Assembly: GCA_030158725.1 (NCBI GenBank)
Contig: JAOASJ010000126.1
Coordinates: forward strand, 36,513-100,512
From: Bacteroidia bacterium
GTDB lineage: Bacteria; Bacteroidota; Bacteroidia; NS11-12g; UBA955
Direction of reading: 5' to 3'
DNA: 64,000 bases
Shown: piece after piece, positions 60,615 to 64,000 of the stretch
Layout of the letters: each line of letters starts with the position of its first letter
How positions within the stretch are numbered: the first letter of the stretch is position 1
Position numbers and translations under genes: made by a program
Notes under the pieces: model-generated
What the model was told of the DNA's origin: nothing
The model's database searches: none
Seen by the model: the letters and a program-made list of their open reading frames with translations, nothing else

Positions 60615-61063
60615 ATCTAAAAAATAAATCAATTATGACAATTTTAAAAACACTCAAAACCGCCCTTTATTTCGTTTCCATCATGTCTTTAATTCAATTA
60701 AGTTCTTGTAAAAAAGAAGACGATCACCAACATAATGATGATACCAGCGATAAAGTCAAACCAACTGTCGTTATTAGTACGCCAAGCAGTTTGCAGATGT
60801 ACAATAATGGTGATACCATTAAAATAAGAGGATTAGTTAGTGATGCAAGTCTGCACGAATTGCTTATCAAAATCGTAAAAGATTCTGACAATTCAGTTTT
60901 ATATAGTGAGACACCAACAGTACACGATCTTACTACTTACACATTAAATTCAAATTGGAAATCTGCTGTTACCGACCATACCAACGCAAGTGTAATTGTT
61001 GTCGCAGAAGATCATAACTCCAATGTGGGTTCTGATACAGTTAAGATTCATATCATGCCTTAA
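60608..61063 (+). CDS. His/Asp-rich lipoprotein, DUF4625-like
   Basis: lipobox LSSC then KKEDDHQHNDD; KPTVVISTPSSLQMYNNGDTIKIRGLVSD. Confidence 0.72.
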   Translation: MLNLKNKSIMTILKTLKTALYFVSIMSLIQLSSCKKEDDHQHNDDTSDKVKPTVVISTPSSLQMYNNGDTIKIRGLVSDASLHELLIKIVKDSDNSVLYSETPTVHDLTTYTLNSNWKSAVTDHTNASVIVVAEDHNSNVGSDTVKIHIMP

Positions 61064-61086
61064 TACTAGAAAATGCAATAAAATTA

Positions 61087-61117
61087 AAGTTGTTAGGCGT
61101 AAATCCTAACAACTTTT
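61087..61117 (+). terminator. Rho-independent terminator
   Basis: AAAGTTGTTAGG-CGTAAAT-CCTAACAACTTTTTT. Confidence 0.8.
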
Positions 61118-61130
61118 TTAGTTTATTTAC

Positions 61131-61138
61131 TACCTTTG
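61131..61138 (+). promoter_or_regulatory. -7 box TACCTTTG
   Basis: TAnnTTTG match 4 nt before GTG start at 61143. Confidence 0.6.
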
Positions 61139-61142
61139 CAAC

Positions 61143-61988
61143 GTGAATAATCTAACAAAAAAAGAAATTAAAATCAGCAGCAAAAATGATAGTATAATAA
61201 GTGCAGACATTACTTTGCCTAAAAGTAAAACACCTACACCTATTTTGGTTTTCTGTCATGGTTTCAAGGGTTTTAAAGATTGGGGACATTACAATTGGTT
61301 TGCTAAAAAAAGTGCTGAATCTGGTTTAGCTTTTCTCAAGTTTAATTTCTCTTTTAATGGAATACAAGGCGATAATTTAACTGAGTTAAACGATATGAAA
61401 GCGTTTGCAGATAACAACTACAGCAAAGAGCTTAAAGATGTTCAATCAGTTATTGATTATATCGAAACCAATGCGGACGATTTAAACATTGATCCCAAAC
61501 GTATATTTTTAGCAGGTCATAGCCGTGGCGGTGGAATTGCAACACTTGCCTGCTCTGAAGATAAACGCATTAAAGGATTGGTATTATGGGCTTCATTGTC
61601 TGAATTTGATTCATTTTTCAGGAAAGAAACCATTGATGAATGGGAGAAAAATGGCGTGGTATATGCAAAGAACAGTAGGACAGGGCAAGATTTACCATTA
61701 AACAAACAATTCTATGAGGACTATTTAGAAAATAAGTCAATGCTTGACATTAAAAAGGCTGCAAAATTAATATCTGTACCTTTACTTATAATTCATGGTG
61801 ATAATGACGAAACTGTTCCATTCTCTCATGCTGAAGCATTTTATACTCTAGTACCTCATTCTATTTTAATTAAAGTGGATGGAGGTAACCATACTTTTGG
61901 TGCCAAGCATCCCTTTGATGAGGAGAATGACGTTTCTGAAATGCTGGAAGAATTGTTGGAAAATACAGTTGAGTTTTGTCTAGACTAA
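61143..61988 (+). CDS. Alpha/beta hydrolase (dienelactone-hydrolase-like), GTG start
   Basis: 281 aa; VFCHGFKGFKDWGHYNW, GHSRGGGIATLA, IHGDNDETVPF. Confidence 0.88.
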   Translation: MNNLTKKEIKISSKNDSIISADITLPKSKTPTPILVFCHGFKGFKDWGHYNWFAKKSAESGLAFLKFNFSFNGIQGDNLTELNDMKAFADNNYSKELKDVQSVIDYIETNADDLNIDPKRIFLAGHSRGGGIATLACSEDKRIKGLVLWASLSEFDSFFRKETIDEWEKNGVVYAKNSRTGQDLPLNKQFYEDYLENKSMLDIKKAAKLISVPLLIIHGDNDETVPFSHAEAFYTLVPHSILIKVDGGNHTFGAKHPFDEENDVSEMLEELLENTVEFCLD

Positions 61989-61991
61989 GTT

Positions 61992-62543
61992 CTAGGATTT
62001 GCTGATTTGCGTGAGCTTTTGCTCTATTTCTTTTAACATTTTCATCTGTAAGGCTTGGGTTTCAAAAAGCGACTTAATTTGTTCTTCTTGCAGTAAGTCA
62101 ATCTTTTGATGCAAACTCCTAATTTGTATCTCTGCTTTTAAATTAATTAAATAGTCGTTTTCGCTACGCTGTCTATCTTTTTCTTCAACTCTGTTTTGAC
62201 TCATCATAATTATAGGTGCTTGGAGTGCCGCTATGCATGACAATATCAAATTTAAGAGTATAAAAGGATAGGGGTCGAATTTGTAAACGCCCATGGCAAT
62301 TACATTAAAAATTATCCATATAACCAATACCAGCATAAATGAAATGATAAATTTCCAACTACCTCCGAAACGGGCTACTTTATCAGATATTTTTTGGCCA
62401 TCAGTTAATTCCTCAATTGGCGGATTTAAAAGATTCTGAACAATTAATTGCTCTTCATTAATTGCATTTTGAACAATGTTGTGTAGCTTCTCTAAAAGCT
62501 CAGATTCATTGCTTAGTATTTTATGAATATCTTGATCTTTCAT
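61992..62543 (-). CDS. DUF1003 membrane protein
   Basis: 183 aa; DKVARFGGSWKFIISFMLVLVIWIIFN...DPYPFILLNLILSCIAALQAPIIMMSQNR. Confidence 0.9.
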   Translation of the reverse strand: MKDQDIHKILSNESELLEKLHNIVQNAINEEQLIVQNLLNPPIEELTDGQKISDKVARFGGSWKFIISFMLVLVIWIIFNVIAMGVYKFDPYPFILLNLILSCIAALQAPIIMMSQNRVEEKDRQRSENDYLINLKAEIQIRSLHQKIDLLQEEQIKSLFETQALQMKMLKEIEQKLTQISKS

Positions 62544-62610
62544 GGAACATTAATTTAGACAAATTTAAGTCCTTTGTTCCATAAACAATAGAATAAGAAT
62601 CAGTTTTAAT

Positions 62611-64000
62611 CTATCGTATTAACTGAATTACACCATTTATAGTCTTTATTTCTTCTGGCTTATTCTTTATGCTGTATCTGAAAATATAGTAATAAGTACC
62701 TGATGCACATTCAGCACCAATATTCATGACTTTTCCATTCCAATTTCCATTTTGCGTATTGTCATAATCCTTGTCCGCTTCATAAACCAATACACCCCAA
62801 CGGTCATAGATTTTTAAATCATACAAGGATTCATTTTCTATCAAGATGTCATAAAGATCATTGTAATTGTCAATGCTTCCAGGCGTAAATACGTTGAAGA
62901 TTCCAAAATCGCTTAAGCGGTCGTTTATCACCATTTTACATATAGTATCTGCACACCCAAAAGGAATGGTAGCAATCAAACAAACATTGTAGGTGCCTGT
63001 ATCATTGCCATAATTTTTCTCAGGGTTTTGTTCTGTCGAGGTATTGCCTGGACCGGCTTGACCAAAATTCCAATTTAAGCCCGCACTTAACGGATTTGAA
63101 TTGTTGTTGAATTTAAATAAAGGTGGCAGTGAACTTGGGTTTATTGTAAAGTCTGCTTTTACGCCTAGAACAGTTATAGTTTTCTGTGCACTATCTCTGC
63201 AGAAATCACTTGTTTTATCCAAATAACTTGGGTTTAATTTAACTAGAAATTGTCCTGCACGTTTGTATTTGTGACCAACTTGTAATCTGCGGTTTGTATC
63301 TAAACTATTGGAATCACCAAAAGTCCAATGGTCTTGTTTATATGCAGTGTCACTCAGACTATTCAACTGTAATGTAGTTCCAATACATATTGTGTCTGCG
63401 CTTGTTATACCTGTTGTTTTAAATGGCAAAACCAATACGCTTCTATTGGTGTCTTTTTGATATATCTTATCCGGGAAAGTGTTGTAACAATATTGGTATT
63501 GTTTTGTAAATGGATTGTATACCGTATCTATACCAATTAAACTGATATAGTATCTGCCCGGCTTGTTGTAAGTGAATTGGACATTTTGTTTGTCAAACTT
63601 TTGTATAGTTGTTTTACTAGAGTCACCAAATTGCCAAATATACTGCCTGCAATTTCGTGATTTATTCATAAAAGTCGCAGTTAAACTTTTACAACCAATC
63701 GTGTCTTTGATGAAAAAATAAGGTTTAGAGCCAATAACTTTTATATAGTAAAATGCAGTATCAACACAACCAGAAACTGTCCGAATAGCCAAAGCACCAG
63801 GAATACTGTCGAGAGAGGTATTAATAGATTGAACCGGATTCTTCTTAAGAGATGAAAAAGTTCCTTGACCAAATTGCCAAGAATAGCTTGTAATGCTGTC
63901 TAAATAAAACCCGGGACTAAATTTACGCCATGCTGGGTATTTATTGTAAAACGATGAATCGTAAAATTGTTTTAATTCAGAACAGTAAATATATTTAGAA
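62611..64000 (-). CDS. PKD-repeat protein with gliding-motility-type C-terminal domain (5'-truncated)
   Basis: Frame stays open to base 64000 upstream of the listed ORF (SKYIYCSELKQFYDSS...); C-term NVFTPGSIDNYNDLYDI...LKIYDRWGVLVYEADKDY. Confidence 0.85.
   Translation of the reverse strand, partial: SKYIYCSELKQFYDSSFYNKYPAWRKFSPGFYLDSITSYSWQFGQGTFSSLKKNPVQSINTSLDSIPGALAIRTVSGCVDTAFYYIKVIGSKPYFFIKDTIGCKSLTATFMNKSRNCRQYIWQFGDSSKTTIQKFDKQNVQFTYNKPGRYYISLIGIDTVYNPFTKQYQYCYNTFPDKIYQKDTNRSVLVLPFKTTGITSADTICIGTTLQLNSLSDTAYKQDHWTFGDSNSLDTNRRLQVGHKYKRAGQFLVKLNPSYLDKTSDFCRDSAQKTITVLGVKADFTINPSSLPPLFKFNNNSNPLSAGLNWNFGQAGPGNTSTEQNPEKNYGNDTGTYNVCLIATIPFGCADTICKMVINDRLSDFGIFNVFTPGSIDNYNDLYDILIENESLYDLKIYDRWGVLVYEADKDYDNTQNGNWNGKVMNIGAECASGTYYYIFRYSIKNKPEEIKTINGVIQLIR

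Overview
64 kb window of an AT-rich Bacteroidota chromosome. The lineage call rests on type IX secretion (T9SS) genes, gliding-type C-terminal sorting domains, TAnnTTTG promoter boxes and a Bacteroidota-style gene set. The window is densely coding, mostly housekeeping: ABC-F, icd, purA, fur-family, relA/spoT-family, rpsA, recG, nusB, yajC, coaE, pdxJ, lon, miaA, ppk2, serC-serA, phosphohexomutase and folB. It also has T9SS components (plug/DUF5103, PorX, PorQ), two large T9SS-type cargo proteins and a TonB receptor/DUF4249 pair. I saw no rRNA, tRNA, CRISPR, IS element or prophage. Points most worth a second look: (i) a DsbA-like/FAD-monooxygenase fusion 1 nt upstream of a PLP C-S-lyase-like enzyme; (ii) a one-directional AraC/YtxH/holin/lipoprotein/beta-barrel/lmo0937-like envelope-stress-like island (26.9-31.2 kb) with internal hairpins and a palindrome upstream of the AraC gene; (iii) an M4 metalloprotease with nine Ig-like modules in an ABC triplet super-repeat with an exact 711-bp period; (iv) serC-serA-DUF1015, where a DGHHR-motif protein sits in the serine operon; (v) a Cys/His-rich three-gene putative metal-handling cassette (59.2-61.1 kb); (vi) a ribosomal S1 protein with a C-terminal HhH domain. 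Two short genes (8605-8754, 26933-27088) are absent from the supplied ORF track. All names come from recognising protein sequence by eye; no database search was run.
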